NCBI GenBank assembly: GCA_035764045.1
Contig: DASTZX010000113.1
Span: forward strand, 1-6,719
Source: JAVDCA01 sp035764045
Lineage (GTDB): Bacteria > Pseudomonadota > Alphaproteobacteria > Rhizobiales > Xanthobacteraceae
DNA: 6,719 nucleotides
Reading direction: 5' to 3'
Made by a program: the position numbers and the translations under genes. The notes beneath the pieces are model-generated. The model was not told the origin of the DNA, did no database searches, and was given only the letters and a program-made list of their open reading frames with translations. Shown one piece after another: positions 6,230 to 6,719 of the stretch (positions are counted from its first letter, which is position 1; every line of letters begins with the position of its first letter).

Positions 6230-6264
6230 GTCATGCCCGCGCTTGTCGCGGGCATCCACGTCTT
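6230..6264. repeat. Palindromic repeat unit (C3), 35 nt, opposite orientation to C2
   Basis: Perfect 9-bp stem ATGCCCGCG / CGCGGGCAT (6233-6241 with 6247-6255) around loop CTTGT, which is ACAAG on the other strand, as in C2. The flanks match C2 in inverted order, while the stem bases differ from C2 by paired changes. Confidence 0.85.
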
Positions 6265-6280
6265 ATGGCATAAGGCGGTG

Positions 6281-6357
6281 GAAAGACGTGGATGGCCGGG
6301 GCATAGGCGAGCGAAGCGACGCCGTTCTTCGAACGGCTATGCCCGGCCATGACGAAA
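6281..6357. repeat. Palindromic repeat unit (C4), 77 nt, loop replaced by a nested hairpin
   Basis: The left 20 nt (6281-6300) are identical to 6183-6202 of C2, and the right 16 nt (6342-6357) are identical to 6208-6223 of C2. The 5-nt loop of C2 is replaced by 41 nt (6301-6341) that extend the stem (GCATAG against CTATGC, with one bulged G) and hold a nested perfect hairpin, GCCGTTC / GAACGGC (6321-6327 with 6331-6337), around TTC. The unit ends one base before the proposed queC start. Confidence 0.85.
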
Positions 6358-6358
6358 G

Positions 6359-6719
6359 ATGGCATCGCATTTGTCTTCCGACACCGCCCTCGTCCTGTTC
6401 TCTGGCGGACAGGATTCGACCGTCTGCCTCGCCTGGGCGCTGGAGCGGTTCGCCCGGGTGGAGACGGTCGGCTTCGCCTATGGCCAGCGCCATGCGGTCG
6501 AGCTCGAGATGCGGCCGCGCTTGCGCCACGCGCTGGCGGCGCTCAAGCCGGACTGGGGCAGGCGCCTTGGCGAGGACTACATGGTCGCGATCGACGCGCT
6601 GGCGGCGATCTCGGACAGTGCGCTCACCAGCGACACCGCGATCGAGATCGCGGCGAGCGGCCTGCCGACCACCTTCGTGCCGGGGCGCAACCTGGTGTTC
6701 TTCTCGCTCGCCGGCGCGC
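6359..6719 (+). CDS. queC: 7-cyano-7-deazaguanine (preQ0) synthase QueC, N-terminal part
   Basis: The frame is open from ATG 6359 to the window edge, 120 residues; the full protein is usually about 220-240. QueC converts 7-carboxy-7-deazaguanine, ammonia and ATP to preQ0, the precursor of queuosine in tRNA. The PP-loop ATP-binding motif is intact: ALVLFSGGQDSTVCLAWAL (residues 10-28, with SGGQDS at 15-20). GFAYGQRHAVELE (38-50) and VPGRNLVFFSLA (107-118) are QueC hallmarks. The C-terminal zinc-binding cysteines would lie beyond the window. The start is uncertain: the sequence before ATG 6359 (CGAAAG) is a poor ribosome binding site and is itself the end of a palindromic repeat, and an in-frame TTG at 6371 is possible. 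Any promoter must lie within or before the repeats at 6156-6357, unless it is read through from the reductase gene. queE or queD may follow outside the window. Confidence 0.93.
   Translation, partial: MASHLSSDTALVLFSGGQDSTVCLAWALERFARVETVGFAYGQRHAVELEMRPRLRHALAALKPDWGRRLGEDYMVAIDALAAISDSALTSDTAIEIAASGLPTTFVPGRNLVFFSLAGA

Noticed and set aside
3685..6255. An 856-codon open frame on the minus strand running opposite ivd and both reductase genes
   Set aside because: All three genes share the same phase, and this frame is in codon register with them. Antisense stops would need sense codons TTA, CTA or TCA, which are rare in GC-rich genes (it ends at a TCA codon, 3685). The product has no recognisable domain and crosses repeats.
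6156..6357. CRISPR array
   Set aside because: The repeats are few, palindromic, in alternating orientation and with irregular spacing; there are no uniform unique spacers and no cas genes.
1..6719. A defence, secretion or biosynthetic system
   Set aside because: All seven genes belong to well-known metabolic or envelope families, and no transposase, nuclease, toxin or phage gene is visible. The QueC here looks like ordinary queuosine QueC by its motifs, though DNA-modification gene clusters that use 7-deazaguanine lie beyond what this window can exclude.

Overview
The window is GC-rich and gene-dense. Its protein set suggests an alphaproteobacterium of the Hyphomicrobiales, probably near Bradyrhizobium, Rhodopseudomonas or another Xanthobacteraceae/Nitrobacteraceae genus. 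The evidence is strong C/G third-position bias, an AidB-type acyl-CoA dehydrogenase, secreted NodB-type deacetylases, and palindromic intergenic repeats of a style I associate with Bradyrhizobium-like genomes (arms like GACGTGGATG and CATGACG). The genus is an inference.

Layout, left to right. (1) The C-terminal two thirds of an AidB-like acyl-CoA dehydrogenase on + (window edge to 1061). (2) Two paralogous secreted polysaccharide deacetylases on - (1103-2026 and 2158-2910). The first is convergent with aidB, and an AT-richer gap between the two carries a CtrA-like motif. (3) A divergent intergenic region holding an inverted pair of palindromic repeat units (2972-3055). (4) A complete isovaleryl-CoA dehydrogenase on + (3082-4254). 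(5) Two paralogous DkgA/DkgB-type aldo/keto reductases on + (4342-5181 and 5323-6144), separated by a second repeat pair (5204-5307). (6) A third, compound repeat cluster with four units in alternating orientation (6156-6357). (7) The start of queC on + (6359 to the window edge), which begins one base after the last repeat unit.

The genes are mostly metabolic and do not form one obvious pathway. The isovaleryl-CoA dehydrogenase belongs to leucine breakdown but stands without its usual liu partners. The reductases probably detoxify or reduce small carbonyls or keto-sugars. The deacetylases act in the envelope. QueC makes the 7-deazaguanine precursor preQ0. I find no defence system, CRISPR array, transposase or phage gene. 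The least ordinary material is the intergenic repeat family: stems change in a compensatory way while the flanks and an ACAAG loop stay constant, and in one unit a 41-nt nested hairpin replaces the 5-nt loop. No stretch longer than 300 bases lacks a gene; the largest gap, 6145-6358, is almost entirely repeat.
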